This document shows, one piece after another, positions 1 through 8,442 of a stretch of DNA of 64,000 bases; position 1 is the first letter of the stretch; the number at the start of each line of letters is the position of its first letter. Location of the stretch: contig NZ_JADOUF010000001.1 of assembly GCF_015751905.1 (NCBI RefSeq), positions 4,712,001-4,776,000 of the forward strand, written 5' to 3'. This DNA is from Longispora fulva (GTDB taxonomy: Bacteria; Actinomycetota; Actinomycetes; Mycobacteriales; Micromonosporaceae). Below the pieces are notes generated by a model. That model saw only the letters and a list, made by a program, of their open reading frames with translations. It was not told the DNA's origin and made no database searches. A program made the position numbers and the translations under genes.

Positions 1-99
1 CCCGGGGGGCTGCTGACGGTGACGCTCGACGGGGAGACGTGCTGGCTGTCGGGGCCCGCGGTGATCGTGGCGAGCGGGGAGCTGGCCGAGGGGTTCTGA
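1..99 (+). CDS. dapF: Diaminopimelate epimerase, C-terminal end (partial)
   Basis: Only the last 32 codons are in the window; the frame is open from base 1 to the TGA at 97-99. The peptide contains GGLLTV, then WLSGPAVIVASGEL, which matches the conserved DapF C-terminus (usually T/SGPAVxVAxGE). DapF interconverts LL- and meso-diaminopimelate in lysine and peptidoglycan synthesis. The catalytic cysteines would lie upstream, outside the window. It converges on miaA, and a dapF-miaA neighbourhood is standard in actinobacteria, which supports the call. The fragment is short, so the assignment rests on the tail motif and context. Confidence 0.75.
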   Translation, partial: PGGLLTVTLDGETCWLSGPAVIVASGELAEGF

Positions 100-291
100 G
101 GGGATCCCGGCGCGGGGCCCGGCACGCTGGGCGCGAGCCGTCGGGTGGTCGGGCGGTCGCGGTTCGGCACGCTGGGCGGGGCTGCGCGCGTGGTCTGGCG
201 GGTGTCGCGGGCTTGGCCACGCTGGGCTTGAGCCGGTGCGCGGCGGGTGAGGGACGTGACGTAACCGTCTGATGGGTTTCGGTTGTGGTCT
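100..291. repeat. dapF-miaA gap with three CACGCTGGGC direct repeats
   Basis: This 192-base convergent gap holds no credible gene. The 10-mer CACGCTGGGC occurs at 123-132, 168-177 and 218-227. The first and third copies extend to 18 bases with two mismatches (ending GAGCCG). The gap ends in CGTAACCGTCTGAT. A similar combination (GGCACGCTG, then CGTAGCCGTCTGAT) occurs near 14055-14111, in the other gap between converging genes. The spacing (45 and 50) and lack of dyad rule out CRISPR. Function unknown. Confidence 0.55.
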
Positions 292-1203
292 TCAGGCAGC
301 GCCGGACAGGACTTCCAGTGCCTCGGCGAGCAGGTTCTCACTGGTCAGCCAGTGCACCCGGGGGTCGCGGCGGAACCACGAGCGCTGCCGGCGGACGAAT
401 TTGCGGGTCGCGCTGACCGTGTCGGCGCGGGCCGTCGCCTCGTCGCACTCCCCGTCGATCAGGCGCAGCGCCTGGGCGTAGCCGAGCGCGCGGCCGGCGG
501 TGCGGCCCTCGCGCAGGCCCAGAGCGTCGAGCCGGCGGACCTCGTCGACCAGGCCGTTGTCGAACATCCGGTCCACCCTGGCCACGATCCGGGCGTCGAG
601 GACCTCGGGCGGCAGGTCGACCCCGAGCTGCACCGCCGGGTAGTGCGGCACCGGCTCGGTGGGCAGTTCCGCCGTGAAGGCGCCGGTCAGCTCGATCACC
701 TCCAGGGCCCGGACGATCCGGCGGCCGTTGCTGGCCAGGATCTTCGCGCCGACCTCCGCCGGCAGCCGGGCGTGCAGGGCGGCGGAGCCTTCGGCGGCCA
801 GCTCCGCCTCGAGGCGTTCGCGGATCGTCGGGTCGGTGCCGGGGAAGGCGAAATCGTCCAGCACGGCGCGGACGTAGAGCCCGGATCCGCCGACCAGGAT
901 CGCCGGACGGCCCGCCTTCAATAACGAATCAATTGCAAACCTGGCGAGCGACTGGTACTCGGCCACGCTCGCCGGCTCCGTTACATCCCAAATGTCGAGT
1001 ACGTGATGGGGAACGTCGCCCGCTTCGTCCGCCGTGACCTTGGCCGTACCGATGTCCATGCCCCGGTACAGCTGCATCGAGTCGGCGTTGACCACCTCCG
1101 CGCCGAGTTGCCTGGCCAGGGCTATGCTGAGGGCCGTCTTTCCGGCGGCGGTCGGCCCCACCACCGCGATCACATTCGTCACCGAATTACCGTAACGAAT
1201 CAC
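292..1203 (-). CDS. miaA: tRNA dimethylallyltransferase
   Basis: 303 residues, the usual length for MiaA, which transfers a dimethylallyl group to N6 of A37 in tRNAs reading UNN codons. The P-loop GPTAAGKT is at residues 16-23, followed by the NADSMQLYRGMDIGTAK substrate/tRNA region and VGGSGLYVRA. The start is GTG at 1203, with GGAGA about 6 bases upstream; an in-frame GTG seven codons later would also keep the P-loop. It is divergent from the DUF349 gene. The product is the substrate of MiaB, encoded 1.4 kb away, so both steps of ms2i6A formation are in the window. Confidence 0.96.
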   Translation of the reverse strand: MIRYGNSVTNVIAVVGPTAAGKTALSIALARQLGAEVVNADSMQLYRGMDIGTAKVTADEAGDVPHHVLDIWDVTEPASVAEYQSLARFAIDSLLKAGRPAILVGGSGLYVRAVLDDFAFPGTDPTIRERLEAELAAEGSAALHARLPAEVGAKILASNGRRIVRALEVIELTGAFTAELPTEPVPHYPAVQLGVDLPPEVLDARIVARVDRMFDNGLVDEVRRLDALGLREGRTAGRALGYAQALRLIDGECDEATARADTVSATRKFVRRQRSWFRRDPRVHWLTSENLLAEALEVLSGAA

Positions 1204-1359
1204 TCAGGTCTCCATCTGGTCACGGTTGAGTCGTGGGTGCTCGACGCGCACCAGGGCCGACCTGTGAGAATGCCAGAAGATAATTCGACACTGCGCACTG
1301 GCGGCGCCGAAGCCCCCGAAAAGGTGGCGCGTGGCACCGGTGAGAACGAGGATGGGCTG

Positions 1360-2571
1360 ATGAGCAGCGACTGGGCGACCTTCGGGCGGGTAGACGCGGA
1401 CGGCACTGTCTACGTCAAGACGGCGGCCGGCGAGCGGGCCGTCGGCTCGTGGCAGGCCGGCACCCCCGAAGAGGGGCTGGCGCACTTCGTGCGGCGGTTC
1501 GAAGACCTACAGACCGAAGTTGTACTGCTGGAGAAGCGGCTCGCCAGTGGCGCAGCCGACCCCCAGCAGTCCCTGGCCAGCATCAAGCGGCTCAAGGAGT
1601 CCGTCGACGGCGCCCACGCCGTGGGCGACCTCGACAGCCTCGCCGCGCGCCTGGAGAAGCTGACCGGGGCCGCCGAGGAGCGGGCCGGGGCGGCCCGCCA
1701 GGCCAAGGAGGCCGCCAAGGCCGAGGCGCTGACCCGCAAGCAGACGCTCGTCGGCGAAGCCGAGCTGATCGCGACCGAGTCGACCCAGTGGAAGGTCGCC
1801 GGGGACCGCCTCAAGGAGATCCTCGACGAGTGGAAGACGATCAAGGGCGTCGACCGCAAAGCAGACACCGAGCTGTGGAAGCGGTACGCGGCGGCCCGTG
1901 ACGGGTTCACCCGCCGCCGGGGCGCGCACTTCGCGACCCTCGACCAGCAGCGCAAGTCCGTCCAGTCCCAGAAGGAGGAGCTGGTCGTCGAGGCCGAGTC
2001 GCTGTCCTCCTCCGAGGACTGGAACGCGACCGCCAACCGGCTCAAGGAGCTGATGGCGGCGTGGAAGGAGACCGGCCGGGCGTCGAAGGACACCGAGCAG
2101 AAGCTGTGGGACCGGTTCCGGGCCGCGCAGGACGCGTTCTTCTCCCGGCGCAGCGAGGTGTTCTCGGCCCGCGACGCGGAGTTCAAGGACAACCTCACCG
2201 CCAAGCAGGCCCTGCTCGCCGAGGCCGAGGCCATCGACGTGGAGGCCGACCCGAAGTCCGCGCAGGGCATCCTCAACGACCTGCAGGGCCGCTGGCACGA
2301 CGTCGGCCGGGTGCCGCGGGAGAACATGGCGAGCCTGGACCGGCGCTGGCGCGGGGTCGAGGAGAAGATCAAGCTCGCGATGGACACCGCGTGGCGGCGG
2401 ACGGCTCCGGAGGACAACCCGCTGCTCGCCCAGATGCGGGTGCAGGTGGCCGAGGCCGAGGAGCGGCTGGCCAAGGCGCAGGCCGCAGGCGACGCCAAGC
2501 GGATCAAGCAGGCGGAGCAGGCCCTGGCCGGCAAGCAGCAGTTCTTGAAGCTGGCCGAGGGCGCGAAGTAG
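1360..2571 (+). CDS. DUF349 domain-containing protein
   Basis: 403 residues from the ATG at 1360, chosen for the GAGG at 1348-1351, eight bases upstream. An in-frame ATG at 1270 would add 30 residues but has a poorer ribosome site. The N-terminus (FGRVDADGTVYVKT) is the conserved opening of actinobacterial DUF349 proteins. The rest is charged, helical and repetitive, with recurring units of the type W-K-x-T/A-x-x-R-L-K-E-L/I and LW-x-R-F/Y-x-A-A. Such proteins are predicted to be cytosolic coiled coils; the molecular function is not established. It ends in a strong hairpin terminator shared with miaB. Confidence 0.88.
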   Translation: MSSDWATFGRVDADGTVYVKTAAGERAVGSWQAGTPEEGLAHFVRRFEDLQTEVVLLEKRLASGAADPQQSLASIKRLKESVDGAHAVGDLDSLAARLEKLTGAAEERAGAARQAKEAAKAEALTRKQTLVGEAELIATESTQWKVAGDRLKEILDEWKTIKGVDRKADTELWKRYAAARDGFTRRRGAHFATLDQQRKSVQSQKEELVVEAESLSSSEDWNATANRLKELMAAWKETGRASKDTEQKLWDRFRAAQDAFFSRRSEVFSARDAEFKDNLTAKQALLAEAEAIDVEADPKSAQGILNDLQGRWHDVGRVPRENMASLDRRWRGVEEKIKLAMDTAWRRTAPEDNPLLAQMRVQVAEAEERLAKAQAAGDAKRIKQAEQALAGKQQFLKLAEGAK

Positions 2572-2581
2572 TCATACGAGA

Positions 2582-2605
2582 AGAGGGGCCCCTCGGGGCC
2601 CCTCT
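2582..2605. terminator. Bidirectional terminator between DUF349 gene and miaB
   Basis: A perfect 11-bp inverted repeat (AGAGGGGCCCC / GGGGCCCCTCT) around a 2-base centre, followed by TTTC on the + strand. It lies 10 bases after the DUF349 stop and 14 bases beyond the miaB stop on the other strand. Confidence 0.85.
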
Positions 2606-2619
2606 TTCGCGTTGGTGGC

Positions 2620-4086
2620 TCAGGCGCAGCCGTTGACCACCGGCAGCGGGGCCGGGACGCCCACCGTCGGCAGGCCCAGCATCGTGCCCGCCGTCTTCAC
2701 CGCGCGCCCCGCCTCCCAGGCGTCCCCGGCCCTCGTCCGCCGGTGCGACAGCAGCTCGCCGTCGGCGTTGAGGTGGTGCGGGGCCGCGTAGGTCACGACC
2801 GTGTCGACGATGTCGCCCGGCCGCACGCCCTCGGCGGAGCGGAAGTGCACCAGCCGCCCGTCGCGCGCCCGACCGGACATCCGGCCGGTCTCGCTGTCCT
2901 TGCGGCCCTCGCCGACGGCCACGAGCACCTCGACGGTCCGGCCGACCTGGAGCTTGTTCTCGTCCCACATGATCTGGTCCAGCTCGGCGATCAGCCGGTT
3001 GTACCGGTCCTGCACCACGGCCTTGGGCACCTGGTCGGCCATGGTGGCCGCCGGGGTGCCGGGCCGGATCGAGTACTGGAACGTGAAGGCCGCCGAGAAC
3101 CGGGCCTCGCGGACCACCCGGAGCGTCTCCTGGAAGTCCTCCTCGGTCTCCCCGGGGAAGCCGACGATGATGTCGGTCGTGATGGCCGCGTGCGGCATCG
3201 CCGCCCGGACCTTCTCGATGATCCCCAGGTACTTCTCGGACCGGTAGGACCGCTTCATGGCCTTGAGCAGCGAGTCGGAGCCGGACTGCAGGGGCATGTG
3301 CAGCTGGGGGCAGACGTTCGGGGTCTCGGCCATCGCCTCGATCACGTCGTCGGTGAAGTCCTTCGGGTGCGGGCTGGTGAACCGCACCCGCTCCAGGCCC
3401 TCGATGTTCCCGCAGGCCCGCAGCAGCTTGCCGAACGCCAGCTTGTCGCCGAACTCGACGCCGTAGGAGTTGACGTTCTGGCCGAGCAGGGTGACCTCCA
3501 GGACGCCCTCGGCGACCAGTGCCTCGACCTCGGCGAGCACCTCGCCGGGCCGGCGGTCCTTCTCCTTGCCGCGCAGCGCCGGCACGATGCAGAAGGTGCA
3601 GGTGTTGTTGCAGCCGACCGAGATCGACACCCAGCCGGCGTAGGTGGAGTCGCGCTTGGTGGGCAGGGTCGACGGGAAGACCTCGAGGGACTCGAGCAGC
3701 TCGACCTCGGCGCTCTGGTTGTGCCGGGACCGCTCCAGCAGCGCCGGCAGCGAGCCGATGTTGTGGGTGCCGAACACGACGTCGACCCAGGGGGCCTTCT
3801 TGACGATCTCGTGCTGGTCCTTCTGGGCCAGGCAGCCGCCCACGGCGATCTGCATCCCGGGCCGGGCGGTTTTCACCGGTCGGAGGTGGCCCAGGTTGCC
3901 ATAGAGCTTGTTGTCCGCATTTTCCCGGACCGCACAGGTATTGAACACCACGACATCCGGGGACCCCTCAGAGGAAACCGGAATATAACCGGCACCCTCC
4001 AGGAGACCGGCGATCCGCTCGGAGTCGTGGACGTTCATCTGACAGCCATAGGTACGGACCTCGTAGGTCCTCAATTCAGCGTTCAT
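2620..4086 (-). CDS. miaB: tRNA (i6A37) methylthiotransferase
   Basis: 488 residues. Radical-SAM enzyme that adds the 2-methylthio group to i6A37. The N-terminal methylthiotransferase domain has the cluster cysteines C15 (in RTYGCQMN), C51 and C85. The radical-SAM motif CNNTCTFC gives C159, C163 and C166. A TRAM-like C-terminus contains [19 protein letters not shown] and [11 protein letters not shown]. The ATG at 4086 follows GGCGAG. It is divergent from gluA across about 80 bases. RimO, in the same window, is its paralogue; the RTYGCQMN signature and partner miaA separate the two. Confidence 0.97.
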   Translation of the reverse strand: MNAELRTYEVRTYGCQMNVHDSERIAGLLEGAGYIPVSSEGSPDVVVFNTCAVRENADNKLYGNLGHLRPVKTARPGMQIAVGGCLAQKDQHEIVKKAPWVDVVFGTHNIGSLPALLERSRHNQSAEVELLESLEVFPSTLPTKRDSTYAGWVSISVGCNNTCTFCIVPALRGKEKDRRPGEVLAEVEALVAEGVLEVTLLGQNVNSYGVEFGDKLAFGKLLRACGNIEGLERVRFTSPHPKDFTDDVIEAMAETPNVCPQLHMPLQSGSDSLLKAMKRSYRSEKYLGIIEKVRAAMPHAAITTDIIVGFPGETEEDFQETLRVVREARFSAAFTFQYSIRPGTPAATMADQVPKAVVQDRYNRLIAELDQIMWDENKLQVGRTVEVLVAVGEGRKDSETGRMSGRARDGRLVHFRSAEGVRPGDIVDTVVTYAAPHHLNADGELLSHRRTRAGDAWEAGRAVKTAGTMLGLPTVGVPAPLPVVNGCA

Positions 4087-4168
4087 CTCGCCAGCTAGGT
4101 TACGCCAACCTGTTTGCGCCGCCCGCTACAGTGACCAGCACCGGGCAGGCGATGATGGAGTGGACAAC

Positions 4169-4909
4169 ATGACGGAAATCCCTCTGGTGCAGATCGAGGG
4201 CGTGAACAAGTGGTACGGCCCTCTGCATGTTCTCCAGGACATCAACCTGGACATCACCCGCGGTGAGGTCGTCGTGGTCATCGGGCCGTCGGGGTCCGGC
4301 AAGTCCACGCTCTGCCGGGTGATCAACCGCCTGGAGCCGATCAACGACGGCGTGATCCGGTTCGACGGCCGCGTGCTGCCCGCCGAGGGCAAGGCCCTGG
4401 CCAAGCTGCGCAGCGAGGTGGGGATGGTGTTCCAGTCCTTCAACCTGTTCGCGCACAAGACCATCCTGGAGAACGTGACGCTCGGCCCGATCAAGGTGCT
4501 GAACGACTCCCCCGCCGACGCCCGCCAGCGCGGCATGGCGCTGCTCGAGCGGGTCGGCATCGCCAACCAGGCCGCGAAGCTGCCGGCGCAGCTGTCCGGC
4601 GGCCAGCAGCAGCGCGCGGCGATCGCCCGCGCGTTGGCGATGCGGCCCAAGGCCCTGCTGTTCGACGAGCCCACCAGCGCCCTGGACCCGGAGATGGTCA
4701 ACGAGGTCCTGGAGGTGATGATCTCGCTCGCCGCCGAGGGCATGACGATGGTCGTCGTCACGCACGAGATGGGCTTCGCCCGCCGCGCCGCCAACCGGGT
4801 GATCTTCATGGCCGACGGCCGGATCGTCGAGGAGGCTCCCCCGGAGGAGTTCTTCGACCACCCGAGGTCCGAGCGCGCCCAGGACTTCCTGTCCAAGATT
4901 TTGCACTGA
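4169..4909 (+). CDS. gluA: Glutamate-type ABC transporter, ATP-binding protein
   Basis: 246 residues. Walker [10 protein letters not shown] (39-47), Q-loop MVFQSFNLF, signature LSGGQQQ (142-148), Walker B LLFDEP (163-168) and the switch histidine in VVTHEMGF place it in the polar amino-acid importer family. The ATG at 4169 has GGAG eight bases upstream; the in-frame GTG at 4160 lies on that GGAG and is less likely. It is the first gene of a four-gene importer operon. Position next to miaB, as in other actinobacteria, supports glutamate as substrate, but specificity is inferred. TACAGT at 4127-4132 is a possible -10 box. Confidence 0.93.
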   Translation: MTEIPLVQIEGVNKWYGPLHVLQDINLDITRGEVVVVIGPSGSGKSTLCRVINRLEPINDGVIRFDGRVLPAEGKALAKLRSEVGMVFQSFNLFAHKTILENVTLGPIKVLNDSPADARQRGMALLERVGIANQAAKLPAQLSGGQQQRAAIARALAMRPKALLFDEPTSALDPEMVNEVLEVMISLAAEGMTMVVVTHEMGFARRAANRVIFMADGRIVEEAPPEEFFDHPRSERAQDFLSKILH

Positions 4910-4943
4910 AGCCGAGATTTTGCACGACAACGGAGGAGAAACC

Positions 4944-5870
4944 ATGCGTTTCCAGCGCCTCGCGGCCGTGGCCGCGATCGCAACGCTCGCCCTTTCCGTC
5001 GCGGCCTGCGGTAAGGACGGCACCTCGCCGTCCGGTGGAACCGACAACGCGGGTACCGGGGACAAGTGCGTGAGCTCGGGAGTGAAGTTCACTCCGGCCA
5101 CGGACGTGAAGCTCACCGGCAGCCCGACCTACGACAAGATCAAGGCGGCCGGCAAGGTCGTCGTCGGCGTCAAGGCCGACCAGCCGAACCTCGGTTACAA
5201 GGACGCCGCCGGCAACCGGTGCGGCTTCGACATCGAGATCGCCCAGCTCCTCGCCTCGAAGCTGGGCGTGGACCCGGCGAAGATCGAGTACAAGGAGATC
5301 GCGTCCGCGAACCGGGAGACCGCGATCAAGGGTGGCGAGATCGACTACTACGTCGGGACGTACTCGATCACCGACAAGCGCAAGAACGACGTGAGCTTCG
5401 CCGGCCCGTACTTCGTGGCCGGCCAGGACCTGCTCGTCCGCAAGGACGACAGCTCCATCACGGGCAAGGACTCGCTCAAGGGCAAGAAGGTCTGCTCGGC
5501 GACCGGCTCGACCCCGCTGCAGCGGGTCCGGGACCAGAAGCTCACCGAGGACACCAACATCAGCGAGTTCAAGACCTACTCCGAGTGCGTCTCGCAGCTG
5601 CTCGACAAGAAGGTCGACGCTGTCACCACCGACGACGCGATCCTCAAGGGCTTCGCCGCCCAGGCTCCGGGCAAGCTCAAGGTCGTCGGCCAGCCGTTCA
5701 GCACGGAGAAGTACGGCATCGGCCTGCCCAAGGACGACAAGGCGCTGCGTGACTTCGTGAACGACGCCCTGGAGACCGCGCGCACCGACGGCACCTGGCA
5801 GAAGATCTACACCGGCACGTTGGGCATCTCCGGATCCACGGCGACCCAGCCCGCCCTCGAGCGGTACTAG
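4944..5870 (+). CDS. gluB: Glutamate-type ABC transporter, substrate-binding lipoprotein
   Basis: 308 residues. A lipoprotein signal peptide ends in the lipobox SVAAC with Cys22, so the protein should be anchored outside the membrane. The body is a family-3 periplasmic binding fold: GKVVVGVKADQPNLGY, GFDIEIAQLLASKLG, then ETAIKGGEIDYYVGTYSIT and FAGPYFVAGQDLLVRKD. The start follows GGAGGAG. It lies 34 bases after gluA and is separated from gluC by a GC-rich hairpin without a T-run, an arrangement often linked to higher expression of the binding protein than of the permeases. Confidence 0.92.
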   Translation: MRFQRLAAVAAIATLALSVAACGKDGTSPSGGTDNAGTGDKCVSSGVKFTPATDVKLTGSPTYDKIKAAGKVVVGVKADQPNLGYKDAAGNRCGFDIEIAQLLASKLGVDPAKIEYKEIASANRETAIKGGEIDYYVGTYSITDKRKNDVSFAGPYFVAGQDLLVRKDDSSITGKDSLKGKKVCSATGSTPLQRVRDQKLTEDTNISEFKTYSECVSQLLDKKVDAVTTDDAILKGFAAQAPGKLKVVGQPFSTEKYGIGLPKDDKALRDFVNDALETARTDGTWQKIYTGTLGISGSTATQPALERY

Positions 5871-5877
5871 TCCCAGC

Positions 5878-5904
5878 GGGGCCCGTGGCGCGTCCACGGG
5901 CCCC
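5878..5904 (+). terminator. Intercistronic hairpin between gluB and gluC
   Basis: An 11-bp perfect stem (GGGGCCCGTGG / CCACGGGCCCC) with loop CGCGT, starting 8 bases after the gluB stop. No T-run follows, so partial attenuation or 3'-end protection of gluAB mRNA is more likely than full termination. Confidence 0.65.
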
Positions 5905-5925
5905 TCACCTCCTCACGAGGGTGCG

Positions 5926-6582
5926 ATGAACGCCTTTCTGCACACGCTGACCGACAACTGGGACATCTTCTCCCGCGGCTTTGTCAACACGATCAAACTG
6001 TTCCTGGTGAGCGGGGTCTGCGCCCTGATCCTCGGGACACTGCTCGGCGCCGCGCGGGTCTCCCCGGTCCCGGCCCTGCGGGGCATCGGCACCGGGTACG
6101 TCAGCGTCGTGCGCAACACCCCGCTGACCCTGGTGTTCGCGTTCCTGGTGTTCGCGGCCCCCAAGGTGGGGCTGGAGACGGACTTCCAGACCGCGGCGTA
6201 CATCGCGCTCACCGTCTACACGGCGGCCTTCGTGTGCGAGACCCTGCGGTCGGGCATCAACACCGTGCCGGTCGGGCAGGCGGAGGCGGCCCGCGCGATC
6301 GGGATGACGTTCGCCCAGGTGCTCACGCTGATCGTGCTCCCGCAGGCCTTCCGGACCGTCGTGCCGCCGATGATCAGCGTGCTGAACGCGATGCTGAAGA
6401 ACACCACGGTCGCCGCCGGCTTCTCGGTGGTGGAGGCCGGGGCGATCCAGCAGTACCTGTCGGAGCGCAGCGAGAACCAGATGTTCGGGCTGATCTGGGT
6501 CACGATCGGTTTCCTTCTCCTCGTCGGCCCCCTGATCGGCGTCCAGCGCTGGCTCGAACGGAAATGGAAGGTCGCCCGGTGA
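5926..6582 (+). CDS. gluC: Glutamate-type ABC transporter permease 1
   Basis: 218 residues, mostly hydrophobic. It carries the polar amino-acid permease pattern: FVNTIKLFLVSG at the start, a VVRNTPLTLVF segment, and the cytoplasmic EAA loop in VGQAEAARAIGMTF...VLPQAFR that contacts the ATPase. The start ATG at 5926 follows GAGG. The stop overlaps the gluD start by 4 bases (GTGA), indicating coupled translation. It forms a heteromeric membrane channel with GluD. Confidence 0.93.
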   Translation: MNAFLHTLTDNWDIFSRGFVNTIKLFLVSGVCALILGTLLGAARVSPVPALRGIGTGYVSVVRNTPLTLVFAFLVFAAPKVGLETDFQTAAYIALTVYTAAFVCETLRSGINTVPVGQAEAARAIGMTFAQVLTLIVLPQAFRTVVPPMISVLNAMLKNTTVAAGFSVVEAGAIQQYLSERSENQMFGLIWVTIGFLLLVGPLIGVQRWLERKWKVAR

Positions 6583-7397
6583 GCTCCGTCCTCTACGACG
6601 TCCCCGGCCCGCGCGCCCGGCGACGCAACCGCATCCTCAGCGTCGCCGCGGTCATCGTCGTCCTGGCCGCCCTCGCGTGGGTGGTGTACCGGTTCTGGCA
6701 GACCGGACAGTTCGAGTCGCTGAAGTGGGAGCAGTTCACCTACAAGGCCATCCAGCAGCAGCTCGTCGACGGTCTACTCGCCACGCTCAAGGCCGCGGCG
6801 ACCGGCGCGGTCCTCGCCCTGTTCTTCGGCGGCCTGCTCGCCGGGCTCCGGATGACCGGCATCCGCGCGATCGAGGTGCCGGCCACGTTCGTCGTGGAGC
6901 TGTTCCGGGCCATCCCGCTGCTGATCCTGATCTTCTTCTTCTACTACGGCCCCCTGGTGTACGGGCTGCACATCCCGAACTTCTGGGCCCTCGTCCTCGG
7001 TCTGACCCTCTACAACGGAGCGGTCGTCTCCGAGATCCTGCGGACCGGGATCGCGTCGCTCCCGCGCGGCCAGTCCGAGGCGGGGCTCGCGATCGGGCTC
7101 GACCGGGGCCAGCTGTTCTGGCTGATCCTGCTCCCCCAGGCCGTCCGCGCGATGCTGCCGTCGATCATCAGTCAGATCGTGGTGCTGCTCAAGGACACCG
7201 CGCTCGGGTTCATCATCACCTACCCGGAGCTGCTGTACGTGGGCAAGCAGATGGGCAGCCGGCTGGCGTTCGACCTGCCGTACGTGCCGTCGTACCTGGT
7301 GGTCGCGGCCGTGTACATCGGGATGTGCTCGCTGTTGTCGTGGTTCGCGAACTGGCTGAGCCGGCGGGGCCAGCGCCGCCGGGCCGGCAGGTCGTAG
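6579..7397 (+). CDS. gluD: Glutamate-type ABC transporter permease 2
   Basis: 272 residues from the GTG at 6579, which shares GTGA with the gluC stop and has GGAAGG upstream; longer in-frame starts would lie inside gluC. An N-terminal cytoplasmic tail rich in Arg (PRARRRNR) precedes the first membrane segment. The EAA loop is SEAGLAIGLDRGQ...LPQAVR. This longer, second permease pairs with GluC in the importer. The operon ends in a strong terminator. Confidence 0.93.
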   Translation: MSSVLYDVPGPRARRRNRILSVAAVIVVLAALAWVVYRFWQTGQFESLKWEQFTYKAIQQQLVDGLLATLKAAATGAVLALFFGGLLAGLRMTGIRAIEVPATFVVELFRAIPLLILIFFFYYGPLVYGLHIPNFWALVLGLTLYNGAVVSEILRTGIASLPRGQSEAGLAIGLDRGQLFWLILLPQAVRAMLPSIISQIVVLLKDTALGFIITYPELLYVGKQMGSRLAFDLPYVPSYLVVAAVYIGMCSLLSWFANWLSRRGQRRRAGRS

Positions 7398-7405
7398 CGT
7401 TCCCC

Positions 7406-7437
7406 GGGCCCGGCTCCCCCACCGGGGGGCCGGGCCC
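7406..7437. terminator. Terminator after gluD, facing the TRAP genes
   Basis: GGGCCCGGC pairs with GCCGGGCCC, and the stem continues through TCCCC/GGGGG (one T-G pair) to a small CACC loop, about 14 bp. It lies 9 bases after the gluD stop and 10 bases from the stop of the convergent TAXI receptor, so it may serve both strands. Confidence 0.8.
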
Positions 7438-7446
7438 TTCGCGTGC

Positions 7447-8442
7447 CTACCTCGGGGCGTTGAGGGTGTTCAGGGCCGCCTCGGAGCCGCGGTGCAGCGG
7501 CACCGGGGACGTCCGGCGGGCCTTGTCCAGGGTGATGTCCTTCGCCGAGGCGTTCACGGCCGCGAGCTTGTCCTTCGTGTCGAACAGCGTCTTCGTCAGC
7601 ACGCAGGCCAGTTCGGCGTCCACGTCGTTCTTCACCAGCAGCAGGTTGGGCACGACGACGGCCGGGGTGTCGCCCTCGGTGCCGTAGGCGGCGGCCGGGA
7701 TCGGCGCGACGTCGTAGACCGGGTTGACCGCCTTGAGCTTCGGGAGCAGCGGCGTGACGTCCAGCAGCTTGTACCTGCCCTTGCCGCTGGCGAACAGGTC
7801 CTTGAGCCCGGCTGCCCCGAGCCCGCTGGAGAAGATCAGCCCGTCGACGCTGCCGTCCTTCATGCCCTCGACGCTCTTGCCGAGCTCCAGGCGCTGGGCC
7901 TTCACGTCACCGGCCGCGAGCCCGGCCGCCGTGAACAGCCGGTTCGCGATCACCTCGGTCCCGGAGTTCGGCGAGCCCGTCGAGATGGACCGGCCCTTCA
8001 TGTCCGCGATCGAGGAGATGCCGGCGTCGGCGCGCACCACGACCTGGGTGAAGTTCGGGTAGATCCGGGCCACGGCGGCGATCGGCTGCTTCTCCTTGAA
8101 GGAACCGGTGCCGTTGACCGCGTCGGCGGCAGTGTCGGCGAGGGCGAACGCGAGCTGGTACTTGCCCTCCACCAGCTGGGTGATGTTCTGCACCGACGCG
8201 CCGGTCTCGGCGGCGCTGGCCTTCACCCTGCCGCCGGTGGCCTCGGTGATCTGGGTGGCGTAGGCGTTGCCGAGCGCGTAGTACACCCCGGTGGTGTTGC
8301 CTGTGGCGATCCCGATCCGGGTCTCGCCGGCCACCTTGCAGGCCACGGCCGCCCCGGTGTCCTTCTTGTCCGTGTGCCGCTGCCCCCCGCATCCGCTCAC
8401 GGCGACGGTGAGCGCGATCAGGAGGGTGAGTGGGCGTTTCAT
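7447..8442 (-). CDS. TAXI-family TRAP transporter solute-binding lipoprotein (1)
   Basis: 331 residues. A lipobox VSGC gives Cys18. The mature part starts with TRIGIATGNTTGVYYALG, the typical TAXI receptor opening, then GASVQNITQL, QLAFALADTAADAV and KGRSISTGSPNSGTEVIA. TAXI receptors deliver substrates (glutamate or C4-dicarboxylates in the few studied cases) to a fused TRAP permease; the ligand here cannot be read. Its start shares ATGA with the permease stop, so it is the second gene of a two-gene operon. GGAAGG lies upstream of the ATG. A paralogue lies at 13070-14020. Confidence 0.93.
   Translation of the reverse strand: MKRPLTLLIALTVAVSGCGGQRHTDKKDTGAAVACKVAGETRIGIATGNTTGVYYALGNAYATQITEATGGRVKASAAETGASVQNITQLVEGKYQLAFALADTAADAVNGTGSFKEKQPIAAVARIYPNFTQVVVRADAGISSIADMKGRSISTGSPNSGTEVIANRLFTAAGLAAGDVKAQRLELGKSVEGMKDGSVDGLIFSSGLGAAGLKDLFASGKGRYKLLDVTPLLPKLKAVNPVYDVAPIPAAAYGTEGDTPAVVVPNLLLVKNDVDAELACVLTKTLFDTKDKLAAVNASAKDITLDKARRTSPVPLHRGSEAALNTLNAPR

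Noticed and set aside
123-227. CRISPR-like repeated 10-mer
   Set aside because: Only three short copies with uneven spacing, no dyad repeat and no cas genes.
1279-1284. GATAAT as a -10 box for the DUF349 gene
   Set aside because: The sequence fits, but no -35 element lies at a usable distance.
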